This document shows, piece by piece, positions 41,765-53,858 of a DNA stretch of 64,000 nucleotides; the first letter of the stretch is position 1, and each line of letters starts with the position of its first letter. Location: the NCBI GenBank assembly GCA_002110485.1, contig MOWL01000047.1, forward strand, positions 558,001 to 622,000, given 5' to 3'. The notes beneath the pieces are model-generated. The model did no database searches. It was not told the origin of the DNA and was given only the letters and a program-made list of their open reading frames with translations. This DNA is from Emergomyces orientalis (taxonomy: Eukaryota; Ascomycota; Eurotiomycetes; Onygenales; Ajellomycetaceae). Position numbers and translations under genes: made by a program.

Positions 41765-43869
41765 CTACCTAGTTTCCAACTCAAGTGCGTGTGATTCTCC
41801 GGTAACCTTTTCCGTTGCCCTATGCCTATAACCATGCTGCTCAGAGAATCCTCGAATGAATGCCACGAAGCGCAGCAACAGTCTCATAAACGTGGTTGAC
41901 CTGGCAGAGTGGTGGCTAAAGGCCTCCGCGATCGACTCCAGTGGCTGCCCACGTGTTTCGGGCATGAAGAGTGCGCCAATTACTACGGTTATCACAACGC
42001 ATCCGCAGAAGAGGAAGTACATGCCAAAGGATGAAGCATTCAGGAGGGTGGGGGTAATGTAGGCGACGAAGAAGTTGGTCATCTGGTGGTGTTTAATGTT
42101 TTTAGCAATGCTGGGAATAATCCAAGACGGGCGTTCCTCTGGAACGCAGATATTGGTTTGCTGTAGGGGTCTAAGATGAAGATAGGGGAACGGGCAACTT
42201 ACGCAATTGGCGCTCTGTGCAATACTTGTCACAGTGGCTCTGGTTGAGATGGATTGGATCTCGCTGGAATATATTTTCAGCCCCAACGCCCATGCTTTTG
42301 TATGTGTGTTATGTGTTAGCTACAGTGAAACTCAAGGATGGGGCAAATGAAACTGCTTCCCAGGACACTCAACTCATGCTATAAGTGATTGAGAACAAAT
42401 ATATGGCGACAATAACGACCCATCTACCGGCGCCAGTGACCGGGTTTACGTTATTTGAGGCATAAAGACTGCCAATCAGCGCCATGATGGCTGCCAGCAT
42501 GGATCCCCCGTACAATGCTGACGCACGCCGCCCTATTTTATCAGCATAGAGGAAAGCTGGGATAGAAGCCAGGCAGAGGAGGATGGCGGATACTCCTGAA
42601 GCCAGGAAAGACGCTGTCGAGGAGGTTAATCCGGCTTGCTTAAAGAGTAGCGGAGCGTACTATACCCATCGAACATCAAGTCAGGTGTGCGTTTTTGGAC
42701 GCGATAAAGAATAAGGAGTACTCAAATCCAGAGACAACGTGAAATTAGTAAAGAAAATTCGAGGTAGCTGCATACATAAATAACCCCGTCAATTCCACTC
42801 AGCTGCTGCATTGACATCAGGAACACACCCAGAAGCGCCTGCTTTCGTGCCCCGGGGCCAAGGATCAACCTTAGGCTGTGGACATTTCGCTCGTAATGGT
42901 GTCTTAGCCTTGCATTGAAGGTTGTCCCTTCCGCGTTTGGACGCTCATGTGGATGTCCTACTCCTTCAGGTTCGTTGTCACTTTCGATAATATTAATACC
43001 AAGCCGAGCACAGGCTGCTTCTGCCGCGGCTCTATGACCATGATGGAGGAGCCAGCGGGGCGACTCTGGGAGGTAGAAGAGAGATACTGCAGTCAGGAGA
43101 AGCGCGATTCCAGACTGCAATGCGATCGGGAATCGCCATGAAAAGCTGGACTGGACGCGGACAGTTCCGTAGCATGCAAAATAACCAATAACGAGGCCTG
43201 ATGTTATGAAAAACTGAATGAGTGAAGCGAGCAACCCGCGATGCTTCGCGGCGGAGATCTCGCATATGTAGCTTTTGGGGCGAACAGTGTCAGCGATATC
43301 AATTTCCCCCCCACAGTGAAGCACTTTGTAATCGTAATTAGGCCCTCTTGGTTCAGGGAATAGTAGAAAAGACCACAGGTTCGTACACAACTAAGGTGCT
43401 CAAGAAAAACCCCTGTCCAATTCCGGCAATCAGACGCCCGAATACAAATACCCCTAAGATACTTGCACCGGCCTCAACCGTAGCGCCAATTGCGAACAGC
43501 AGAGCGCCCAGTGCTATGGCGCGAGTTCGCCCCAGATTATCAGAAAGAGTACCGGCGAACAAAGACGTAAATGCCATTGAAAGCAGGATTGATGAAACAA
43601 TCATGCCATGGACTGCGGGCGATGGATGACCAAATTCATCCGTGAATGATTTCATAGTCGTGATGGGACCAATGACTCCAGTATCGAGTCTGAAAAATAA
43701 GGAGTTAGCTACATAGATACACCATTTTCAAAGACTGCCACCAGTTGGAAATGCATCCTAACCCATTCAGAATGCCGCCTGTTGAGGCAATGGCTGCTGC
43801 TATTACATATCGCGGCGGGGAATTGACGTGAGGTACTCTGAGAATACGCATTTCGGTGACACTGAGCAT
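41765..43869 (-). CDS. MFS sugar transporter
   Basis: Six exons fit with correct frame: 43869-43763, 43689-43387, 43271-42776, 42659-42374, 42294-42203 and 42082-41765, giving 533 residues. Family signs are the NGLDTGVIGP start of helix 1, GTLSDNLGRTRAI, RLIAGIGQGFFLST, PESPRWLLHHG after helix 6, QQLSGIDGVIYYAP in helix 7, YADKIGRRAS and PETRGQPLESI at the end of helix 12. These place it among fungal sugar:H+ symporters of the plasma membrane. The exact substrate cannot be told. It is convergent with PFKFB and divergent from VPS39, with a 636-bp shared promoter region. Confidence 0.88.
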
Positions 43870-44505
43870 TAAGAATAAGCACTGCAGGGTATATTCAATT
43901 TAGTTTTGGCTTCTCAACCAACTTTCGAGCGGAACGCAAACTTGGCGGGGCCAGTCGGGGGCTTTATATATGCTCATCCATGGCTTGCCAGCGAGCATTG
44001 CATTATTAATCCAGATGATCAACTGGCCAGGAGTAGGCATTTTTACGCAGTAGTTTCACGTTTTGCCAATAAAGAACCAGTTTCGCCTTTATCGTTATTT
44101 TCTTCAGTTTGCTACATCATAAAGTTGGATGTTGACCTCCGCAGATCGATGGATGTAAAAATGTGCTGACTAATCACATATGAGGGAGCTCAAATGACGC
44201 TGGTGACCTTGACCCAGCTCAACTCCAAACAAAACAAATCCATTTTGTCGCAAACACCCACTCTTTTGGCGAATAATGGGAGGCTGCGCACCCCGGCACA
44301 CTCATTCCTTCTCATGGACATGAAATGCTGTTCTGCTGGTCCCCGCGCTAATGAAACTGGTGGGATGCAAACCAACCTCATGAACCAAACCATCCCTCCC
44401 CAAACAACCTCTAAGCTTCAACAGTAACATCATCTGCATCAGCCAGCAAACTATTATCTACATTCATATCTTTAACTCCAGAGAGAGCGAGTGCAGCAAC
44501 GAGCC
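43870..44505. other. Divergent promoter region, transporter and VPS39
   Basis: 636 bp without a supportable gene. It should carry the promoters of both flanking genes. Confidence 0.55.
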
Positions 44506-47500
44506 ATGTTGTCGGCCTTCACGGCTCGCCCTCTCGTCCAGCTCAAGCAACGCGACAAGTCGAAGATCGAGTCGTTCTTAGCATACGGTGACCGATTACT
44601 TGTCGGGCTGAACACGGGTACGCTACGAATATACCGTATTAACGAGTTGAATCGCGACCATAGCGGCCATGAAGAATCCCACATTGATGGAGCGGGGGAG
44701 CAAGAAAACGGGGACGGGAGACGGGATGTGAATACGAATGGGGACTTTGCCGAAAATGCGGACGTACCGAACATGAAACCCACGGACCTACTTCGCGAAC
44801 AGGAAAAGTTTTCGCGGTATAAAATAGAACAATTAGCCATTATTAAAGAGGCAGGCATTTTGATATCGTTATCGAACGGATATGTTTCCATCCATGACCT
44901 GCAAACCTACGAGCTGCAACAACAGTTAATTAGAACAAAAGGAGCGACTGCGTTTGCAGTTACATCGAATATCGTCAAGGACCCCAGTACTGGCGTGCCG
45001 TCGATCGTGTCTCGGCTTGCTGTAGCTGTTAAGAGGAAACTGATGTTGTGGATGTGGCTGGATATGGAGCTGGAGGACGATACGGCAGAGATCACACTAG
45101 CAAGTGGAATTAAGACTTTAACCTGGGCGACCGGTACCAAACTCGTTGCGGGCTTAAATTCAAGCTATGTGATGGTCGATGTGGAATCTTCAAAGGTGAC
45201 GGATATCGTGGGGCCAGGAAGTATCGGCGGGCCTGGTGGACAAGAGACAGGTCGACTTGGGGTAGGCGTGGCGAGTATGAGCTATATTGGCATGGGGGGT
45301 GCCGCGCCTAAACCTCTAACAACAAGGTTGAGAGATGGGGAAATTCTGTTAGCTAAAGATGTCAATACACATTTCATTGATACTGACGGCAACTCCTTGG
45401 GAAGGAGACAGATTCCTTGGACTACAGGCCCCGAGGCCGTGGGTTATTCATATCCATATCTTTTGGCATTGCAGGAGGCTTCGAAGGGGGCACTGGAAGT
45501 CCGAAACCCAGAAACCTTGTCTCTGCTTCAATCTATTTCCCTCCCATCAGCAAGCATGCTACATATACCACATCCCACAATAAGCTTAGCACATGCTGGG
45601 AAAGGCTTTCTTGTTGGTAGTGAGCGCATCATCTGGCGAATGGGTGCCTTAGACTACGACTCGCAAATCGACTCACTTATCGAACAAGGCCATTTAGATG
45701 AAGCCATAAGCCTAATCAGCATGCTGGAAGATGCGCTACTCAAAGATAAACCGGGCAGGCTTCGAGAAGCAAAGCTGCAAAAGGCGCAAACTTTGTTTGA
45801 GAAACAGAAGTATCGCGATTCGTTAGATTTATTTACAGAGGCATGCGCCCCTCCCGAGATGATCATTCGCAAGTATCCTAAAGTCATTGCTGGACCACTC
45901 TCTACTGTCGATGAGGAGAAAAGTGAAGGGGAATTATCCGACGCCGAGGACCAAGCGTCTCAAAAGACGAATGGCACTGCGGCTAATAGTATAAATGCCG
46001 CTGCAGAAAGTATAGCGAAAACAAAGGCGCCTGCAGGTTACGCACCATCCGTGAGATCCTTTTTGAGAGGTAAATCCGAGGACGCTAGTGAGACGGGCAG
46101 TATTCGCGGAAAATCTGCGGAAGTGAAACCCGTGGACAAGCCGCTGCGTATGATTTCCAAATACCCTTTCTTTACGTATCTAAATTTGGTGCTAATACCC
46201 ACGTAGAAGGGAAAGATTTAAAAACCGCTGCACACGCGCTCCAGGGATTTCTAGCAGATATTCGGCGGAGACTACAACGATTTCTTAGCCCTGATGGAAC
46301 AGTCATACCCCTAGCTCTACAGCTTATCAATGAGACTGACGATTTTACCCAGTCGGTCAGGAACGTCCTGGACTTGTATCCAGAGGATAACTCAGACGAT
46401 ATTGCACGGAAACTTCGCGAGACAGCTACCCTCGTTGATACAACCTTATTTCGTGCTCATATGTTTGCAACACCATCTCTAGCCGGTTCCCTCTTCCGCA
46501 TCGCCAATTTCTGTGACCCAGACGTGGTAATGGAAAAACTCGAAGAAACCGGTCGTTATAACGATCTAATAGACTTCCTCTTTGGCAAAAAATTGCACCG
46601 GCCAGCCCTCGAACGGCTGCAGAAATTCGGACAAGCTGAGACAGACGAAGAAGGCGCCGGTGCCGCACAGCTCCGCGGTCCTGAACGCACCGTCGCATAT
46701 CTGCAAAATCTACCGCCAGAAATGATCGACTTAATTCTAGAATTTGCGGAATGGCCTGTGCGGACCCGGCCCCAGCTGGGGATGGAGATTTTCCTGGCAG
46801 ATACAGAGAATGCGGAAACGCTGCAGCGTGATAAGGTCCTAGAATTTCTCCGGAATATTGATGCCAAGCTCGCTATTCGGTATCTGGAACATGTCATTGG
46901 CGAGCTGAATGAAATGTCTCCAGACCTGCATCAGCGGCTGCTCTCACTGTATTTGGATAGGCTCAAGCGGTGGAAAGGGGGTGACGTTAATGGACAACAG
47001 GAGTTCGAAAGTGAAGAGGAGTGGAGGGATTGTAAAGAGAAGTTTTTGGACATGTTGAAAGACAGCGAACAGTACTCGCCGGCTAGGATGCTGGACCGAC
47101 TACCTAGAGAGGGTAGGCCTCCATTTATTCCACGTCCGTATTTCCTCATGAATGAACTTGAGTTTACTAAACACTGGAATGAAATAGATGCGGAGTTTTT
47201 TGAGGCTCGAGCGATTATTTTTAGCAAGATGGGCCAGCACAGACAAGCGCTGGAGATATACGTGTTCAAACTGGAGAATCCAGATAAAGCTGAAGAGTAT
47301 GCCCAATTTACTCTATTCTTTGTCTTCGAAAATTTCGCCTACCCAGCAGCTAAAATTCCGTGCCAGATATTGTAACTATATTCACCGAAATGAAGAAACT
47401 CGAACAACAGATACTGCTACAACGCAGCGCGTCTCACCCACAGACAGCGAAGACGGCCACCCATCCATTTACCACACCCTCCTGTCCCTTTACCTCTCTC

Positions 47501-48012
47501 CACCACACAACTACAAACCCCAATACGGTCCTGCCATAGAAATCCTTGCCAAGCACGGTTCTCGTCTCCCTGCTGGGTCCACCCTCGAACTGATACCAGA
47601 AACATTCCCGGTGCATGAGCTAGAATTCTACTTCCGTGGTCGCATGCGGGCGGCCAATTCGGTCGGGAACGAAGGCCGGATTGTCGCCGCATTGCACAAG
47701 ATGCAGAATGTAGCTGTCCAGGCTAACTTGCAACTTGGCGGAGAAATCACGAAGGGGAATAACAAGGGGCGGAATCGGTTCGTGACTATCAGCGAGGAAA
47801 GGGTGTGTGGTGTTTGCCATAAACGGTTAGGGGGAAGTGTGATTAGTGTGTTTCCAAAGTATGCTTCCTTTGCTATTTTCTGGCCCCTTTTCCCCAGTTT
47901 ACTAGTCTTGTTCCGCTTCGAGAGCGTCTCGGCTAATCGTGCTTCTTTGAATAGTAATACCGTCGTCCATCTTGGTTGCGCTGGTAAATGGAGCGCCGCT
48001 CCCGTACCCTAG
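44506..48012 (+). CDS. VPS39: Vps39/Vam6-type HOPS subunit
   Basis: Vps39 is known to link Rab7/Ypt7 to the HOPS tethering complex for vacuole and late-endosome fusion. Four exons fit: 44506-46147, 46207-47296, 47367-47858 and 47955-48012, giving 1093 residues. The intron at 46148-46206 has a perfect TGCTAATAC branch site. The N-terminus (MLSAFTARPLVQLKQRDKSKIES...LLVGLNTGTLRIYR) begins a CNH beta-propeller (to about residue 300). Helical clathrin-repeat-like regions follow, including GKDLKTAAHALQGFLADIRRR. The C-terminal zinc segment VCGVCHKRLGGSVISVFP spans the last intron. I chose the ATG at 44506 because it matches the conserved start. Acidic insertions (about 490-530) look disordered. 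Confidence 0.93.
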
Positions 48013-48586
48013 GTAGACCCATGCGAGACAATAAAGGAAGGCAAGAATATTGCAGGAAAGTTTCTCCCCCTCTGGTACATAATGATTCGATGTTTTCTGC
48101 GACGCTTCGTTCTCCCTTGAGACATATAACGCTTGGCGAATATAATGTTCATAAAAATTATTTTTTTGTCCTGTGAGCTCTGTCCAGCCCTTGCCCACTT
48201 GATATCCCTTCCCATTCTGGTTTGATAGAATTTATGCGCTTGCATCTCCCTGGTTCACTACTACCCTTTTTGTGAGCATTTAAAGCAGTATATATATATA
48301 TCCCTTGTTTTTTTTTTTTTTCCTTTTTTTTTTTTTTTTTTTTGGATACCCAGCCATTTGATCATCGTAGGGTCCTTGCTCTTTTGTTCGTTGTTCATTT
48401 TCAAGATAGGAATACTAGCATTTTCGTAATGGTAAATGCCTCCATGAGCGATACAGTCTCCATGTCATTAGATATCAGAAAGGCCGGCAGGAATAATTAG
48501 ATCAATCAAAGGAAGCAAGCTCTCGGCAACGGGTAGAGTGGTTGGCTAAATATCGTGAAGGTCCGGTATCTAGTTTTCCTCAAGCA
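48013..48586. other. Intergenic, convergent 3' ends
   Basis: Contains long T runs (about 48308-48345) and a short TA repeat. No gene is seen. Confidence 0.55.
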
Positions 48587-48964
48587 TCAATCCTCATCAT
48601 CCAAAATCTCCTCGCCATAATTCTCCTCCTCCTCCCTCTCCTTCTCACTCTTCGTCCTGTCCGCACCGCCAGATGTAGGCTGTCGGCTATTATTATTATT
48701 ATCTTCTTCCATGCGCGCAGTCAGAAACTCATTAATCTCTGTCTGCAGCGTGTTCACTGCCCCGCGTAGCTCAGAAAGATACGCTGTCTTTGCGACTGTG
48801 CTGCTAGAATTGGCCGGACTTTGGGATGGAAAGGCGGAGAGAACATGGGTAAATGTGTGTGTTCGTCCAGGTTGGGCTTGGGAGGCGGAAGGTGTGGCTG
48901 GGGCTGTGTATGTTGCGTGCAGGGTGGAGGGGTCGGTTGAGGGGGTGTTTGGTGGAGGGGCCAT
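48587..48964 (-). CDS. GON7: GON7-like subunit of the EKC/KEOPS complex
   Basis: KEOPS makes the t6A modification of tRNAs and also acts in telomere maintenance; Gon7 is its small, mostly disordered subunit. From the ATG at 48964 the protein has 125 residues with the pattern RTHTFTHVL, KTAYLSELRGAVNTLQTEINEFLTARMEED and the acidic end EEENYGEEI, which fit the Gon7 family. The frame is open farther upstream (to a GTG near 49021), but no ATG lies there, so the internal ATG is preferred. Confidence 0.78.
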   Translation of the reverse strand: MAPPPNTPSTDPSTLHATYTAPATPSASQAQPGRTHTFTHVLSAFPSQSPANSSSTVAKTAYLSELRGAVNTLQTEINEFLTARMEEDNNNNSRQPTSGGADRTKSEKEREEEENYGEEILDDED

Positions 48965-49873
48965 TGGTGATTTTTTTCCTTGTGTCTGCTCGTTTGGTTG
49001 TTGTGGTTCGTTTTGGTTCACAAAAGAGTCTGTTGTGATTGGGTATTTTGTCCTTGGAAGTTTGAATTAGAAGTTAAGATATTTAATATAAACGATGGTA
49101 ATGATGTTGATTTTCTAAATGCCTGGAGCATGAACCACGTGATAAATATCCTGGTTAATCCCTCCCTTAACCTACGAACCTCAACATCAGCCCCCCTGAA
49201 CCTGATTGAAACTTTTGCATCACGGTTTCAACTGTCTGCCAGTGGAATGTCCAAATCGGATATTCGTTATCCGACAATCCCTCTCCCTTAAATTTTAAAG
49301 AATTAACACACTGCTCCCTCTGTTCCCAGGAGTATGATCATTACCCCTGGCGTAAATGGCGCAGCACCATATACTAATCAACAGGAAAAATGCTGCACAA
49401 CCATCCAATTGGTGGCAGCCTAATCCTTCAGGGTACAACACTATAATGTGCGGACCTGTTCGGGTGTTCGTGTAGTCTGGGCTGATGGTCAGGTAGCCGA
49501 TCTGTGAGGTTTTTAACCACTACACCAAAAAAGACGCCCTTATTAGAGACTAATAAGGGACATACCCAGCGGATTGACGGTTTAATACGATCCTAGATCA
49601 ATCCCCAGCCAGCACAGCCACACGTTGTCCGCAGGTATTAAAACTGAAAACCAATCCATTATTCCAATGGCCGTCGTCGTCGCCGTGCACGGTTGATGTT
49701 ATTTCGCAATCGAGTTATCAGCTTGTTGGGCTAGGTTTCTGCACAAGCTGTGTATTGTTTATCCCGAGCTGCAAACCGCTTTGATAGCCCTGCATCCATT
49801 GTAATTGGGATACTTGTTTCTCCTGTTCAATGAACCCACCACCATAAAACCGAGCAACTCCTAACTCGTCGCT
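48965..49873. other. Intergenic, GON7 and ankyrin-gene upstream region
   Basis: No gene is supported. Two inverted repeats stand out: GTGTAGT/ACTACAC at 49470-49476 and 49519-49525, and CCCTTATTAG/CTAATAAGGG at about 49539-49561. Confidence 0.55.
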
Positions 49874-52800
49874 ATGGATCCCGTGTCTGCCATTGGTATT
49901 GCTGGAGGTGCCATTCAAATAACTACTCTTATTACCAAAACGATTTGCGGCTTATCCACGCTTCATGGTAAATTCAGTAATGCGGATCTCACGCTTAATT
50001 CCTTGATTGCCCAACTCTTGACTATCAAGGCCGCCATTACTCAACTTCATGAATTGGCCCAATACAATTCGAACTGGACACCAAAACATCCAGAATACAT
50101 AGAGGGGCTGGATGTCGCATTGGACGGGTGTACCGCTATTGTGGATGTTCTGTCCGAAGAAGTTGCGCAGTTGACACCAATCTCGTCGAATGAAGAACCG
50201 ATTCGAGGCTTGGGCCTGCGAGCCAAGGTAAAAGCCATTTGGAAGGAGGACTTAATGAAAGAGCACAATCAGATACTACATGCCCAGGTTCTCGCACTAC
50301 AGTTACTTCTACAGGCTTGCCAGTGGTATGTGGATTTTCAAAATCCGTTCCGATAACCCCTCGATTTAATATCACGAATATCAGCTAAAATTTTGATCAG
50401 TCGCACCTCTTCAGAACAACTTGAACTTCTTCGGAGACAAGAAAACCGAGATATTATTAAAAGGGTGATGGATGACACCGCAACATTACGGTCGACAATT
50501 AGCATAGTGGGCGCCCGAACAGACGAAGCTGCTAGCAGCATTAGGGGCTCGTACACGGGTAATACTGTGTTTGAATTTGATCAAATGCTCCTCAATGAAG
50601 GTCCATACCGCCGCGCTATGCGAAACTACCAAACAAGTATTAAAGGACCAGCCGTGTTGCCAAAACGCCAGGATTCAAGGTCAACTACAATGTCTGGAAC
50701 AGATGAAGGTTATGCTAGCGGTACATCTGGATCCAGAACCCCAAGCCTACTGCTTCGAAAATTCTTAAATTCTACAAGTGGTGAGGAATGCTTGAGTATT
50801 CGGCCTTACGAAGCACTGCAATCCCATGACGACATCTCGAGACGCCATACCATTTCAATCAGTCGATCCCATTCCCCCAATACTGACAAACGCCTGGAGC
50901 GATCGAAGTCCTCAGCCCCGGCACTTGGACAGAGGTCTTCAGGGTCAACGAAAGAGAGGCTTCTATCCGCATTGCGACGATTGAATACTACAAACCGTGC
51001 TAACCTAAACCTAAAACCGCCCCCTACTGCCGGCTCAGCAAAGCGACGGAGAAATCGCGTGATTGAATCGAACATTAGCATTGACCTAACGTCGATGGAC
51101 AGCATAACGACCCCTCCAATTGTGAGAGCCACACAATCGGGTGCCACCGTTGAGGTGGAAAACTTTATCAAAAACGGAGCAGACATCGAAGCGCGCGATG
51201 CTACGACGGGCCGAAATGCCTTAGCAGTCGCTGCACATTGCAATAAAGAAGATATAGTTCGCCTGCTTATCTATTATAATGCAAAGCTCGATGTTCAGGA
51301 CGCACAATTATCGACCCCTTTGCATTTGACAGCATCGATGGGTCATACGCATGTTCTACAGCTTCTTCTCGAAGAGGACGCTGAGGTTGACCTGAAAGAT
51401 TCTAATGGCAGGACAGCCTTTATGGTTGCCGTAAATGCCGGCCACACCGAGGCAGCGAAGATTCTCCTTGACAACAATTGCAAGGTCAATACACGGACAA
51501 CGGATCAAATGACGGCGTTGCATATTGCTGCCAAGCATGGTGACTATGAGATTGCCTCTCTTCTCCTCCAGTATGGCGTCGATATCGAAGCGAGAGATGT
51601 GAATATGATGACTGCTATCCATCATGCCTGCGAAGCGGGCCATGTAGCAATTGTAGAGTTGCTCGTAAACCATAAAGCAAACATTGACGCTGTCGGAGCA
51701 CACCAGATGACACCCTTAATCTGTTCAGCAGCTAATGGCCATTTTCCAACTACTGATCTCTTACTCCGAAAGAAAGCCATGCTTGGGTGCAAAGATCAGC
51801 ATGGTATGAATGCACTACACTGGGCGGCATTCAATGGGCATACGGAGATTGTGGGCCTCCTACTTCAAAAGAAAGTCTCTCTGGGTTCGCAAAATTTACA
51901 AGGACGAACCGCTCTGCATCTGGCTACCATGAATAACCAATTTGCACTTGTTGAATTTCTTCTTCGCAAAAAAGCACCATTGGAAACCCGGTGTCGCCAA
52001 GGATTCACTGCCCTTCATTATGCCTGTGGTGCGCTGCATAGTGATCTCGTTCGTCTTTTGCTGGCGGGTGGAGCCGATATTGAGGCTCAAGTCGATGGCC
52101 ATCGACATCGACCAATACACCTTGCGGTTTCTGTTGGCTCACTGGAGCTAACCAAATTTCTGTGTGAGAATGGTGCTTCAGTGGATTCGCCGGATTCGGA
52201 TTCGGCAGGCAGGAGAGCTCTCTCTATTGCCTGCAGAAGCGGGAATCTAGAAATCGCGCAACAGTTACTTCAATTCGGCGCGCAGCCTCGCCTACATTTG
52301 CCTGGAAGGATACGTGAAGATTCCCCGATTTGCATCGCTTCGAAAATGGGGCACGCTCCTATAGTTTCTCTTTTACTTGCCAATGGCTCTTCTGCAATAG
52401 AAAATGATGAAATGGGATGGAGTCCCATTCTCTACGCAACCCATTACGGCCACCCACACGTGTTAGCTATCCTGCTCCAATACTATCGCCCGACCGCTGA
52501 TACCCGTCTATTCCACACCCTTATTGGAATTGGATTTGCACACGACGCGCCCTTATCCCAAGAAGATAGAGAACAAGTGCAACACCTTATTCAACAATTA
52601 ACAGACGGACAGTTATCAAATACCCGTTTGCAACATGAGCTGCCGCTTCAAGTGGCGCCAACTTGCCCAGTGATACCACCAACCATCCAACCAAACCCAT
52701 GTAGATACCCAGGGAAGCCTCACGATATCTCTGACACATTGACGTATGGTACACCAGTACCTCTACTCCCCTTGAGGCCTGCGCCACCTCCAATAGAACT

Positions 52801-53368
52801 CCCCGCCACCGTCAGCCAAGGCCTTCCTAACCCTCGCAGCAGGATACAAGAAAGAGGCAGACAGGAAATAAACATACCTAAGTCTCCAGCCGCATGGATA
52901 CAGTCTCCTGAGCTGCCACTCAGCAGTTGCACATCCAACTCCATAAGCAGGAGGACGTACCTCAAAAAAGCGTTTATGCGATTGCCAGAATTGAGCTCCG
53001 TTAGGGGGAACACACGGAACCTTGCACCCAGCACGAACGATGCAGAGTATGCAAAATATGCGAGACGGAATGATGATTTTCTTTACACTATGGATACTAG
53101 GGCACCATTTACTAGGGCCACTGTGACTCTGCCTGCAGAGACAATCACACAGTTAGAAAATGGGAAGCCTGATAAAAGTTCACAGCCACCTGATCAGACG
53201 GAAGATAGGGAACATGGCAAGGACGACGATGTTGACAACGATAAAGATGAAGACGGCGATCATGCTTGTTTCTCAGATACAGGTTCCATGTCTACTGTTT
53301 TCACAGCGTTAGAGTTCTTGGGGACGGAGCTCGTTGACTGCGCGGAGATTTATGAGCTAGAGGCCTGA
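49874..53368 (+). CDS. Helo-like N-terminal, ankyrin-repeat protein
   Basis: Two exons, 49874-50325 and 50401-53368, give 1139 residues in frame. Residues 1 to about 200 resemble the fungal N-terminal domain of STAND/NLR-type proteins (MDPVSAIGIAGGAIQITTLITKTICGLSTL...), in the Helo-like group that in other fungi includes cell-death inducers. A Ser-rich linker follows. Residues about 387-848 hold a dozen or so ankyrin repeats (NGADIEARDATTGRNALAVAA, TPLHLTASMGHTHVLQLLLEE and more). The C-terminus is Pro-rich and acidic. No NACHT/NB-ARC ATPase domain sits between the two parts, so it is not a full NLR. A role in immunity or heterokaryon incompatibility is possible but only inferred from architecture. 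Confidence 0.85.
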
Positions 53369-53858
53369 ATGTAATTTTTGTATGGGAATGTAACTCAACC
53401 TGTTTTTATAGTATATATATATATATTTCGGTGGATACATCTTCATACTATGGTTATATGAGCTCTAAGAGAGAGGCAGTACCCTAATAATAGATCTATC
53501 GAAAACCATCAATAAATGAATGAACTCTATTCCATTTCCCATTGATCAGGGCTCCAACCCAAAGCATCCTTAGTCATCCCTCACGTGCTGGCTGTGACGT
53601 CCATCTTCCATCAGCCATCGCGACTTCATATGTCCATTAGTATCCGACACTCCAGCCAGCGGGGAGAACTCGCCTGCGCCAGCCACCTCCAGCTAAATGC
53701 TGGTACGTATATACGAGTAACGATGCAATAGTGCTTTGAAAACGCGGTCCAATGCTACCTCCACGTCTCTGCCACCATTTATCTTTCCTCTGGTCCCGAG
53801 CGTCCTGAGCGAAACATATCAACCAACCAGCTGGCTTATCGTAGTTTGTTCGCCCACC
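53369..53858. other. Intergenic, HbrB promoter region
   Basis: 490 bp with a TA repeat at about 53410-53427. No gene is seen. Confidence 0.55.

Noticed and set aside
46140..46210. Frameshift in VPS39
   Set aside because: The frame change is explained by a 59-nt intron with GTATGA donor, TGCTAATAC branch site and TAG acceptor.
49470..49525. tRNA-like structure with GTGTAGT/ACTACAC as acceptor stem
   Set aside because: The enclosed length is too short (56 nt) and there is no proper B box; kept only as a hairpin observation.
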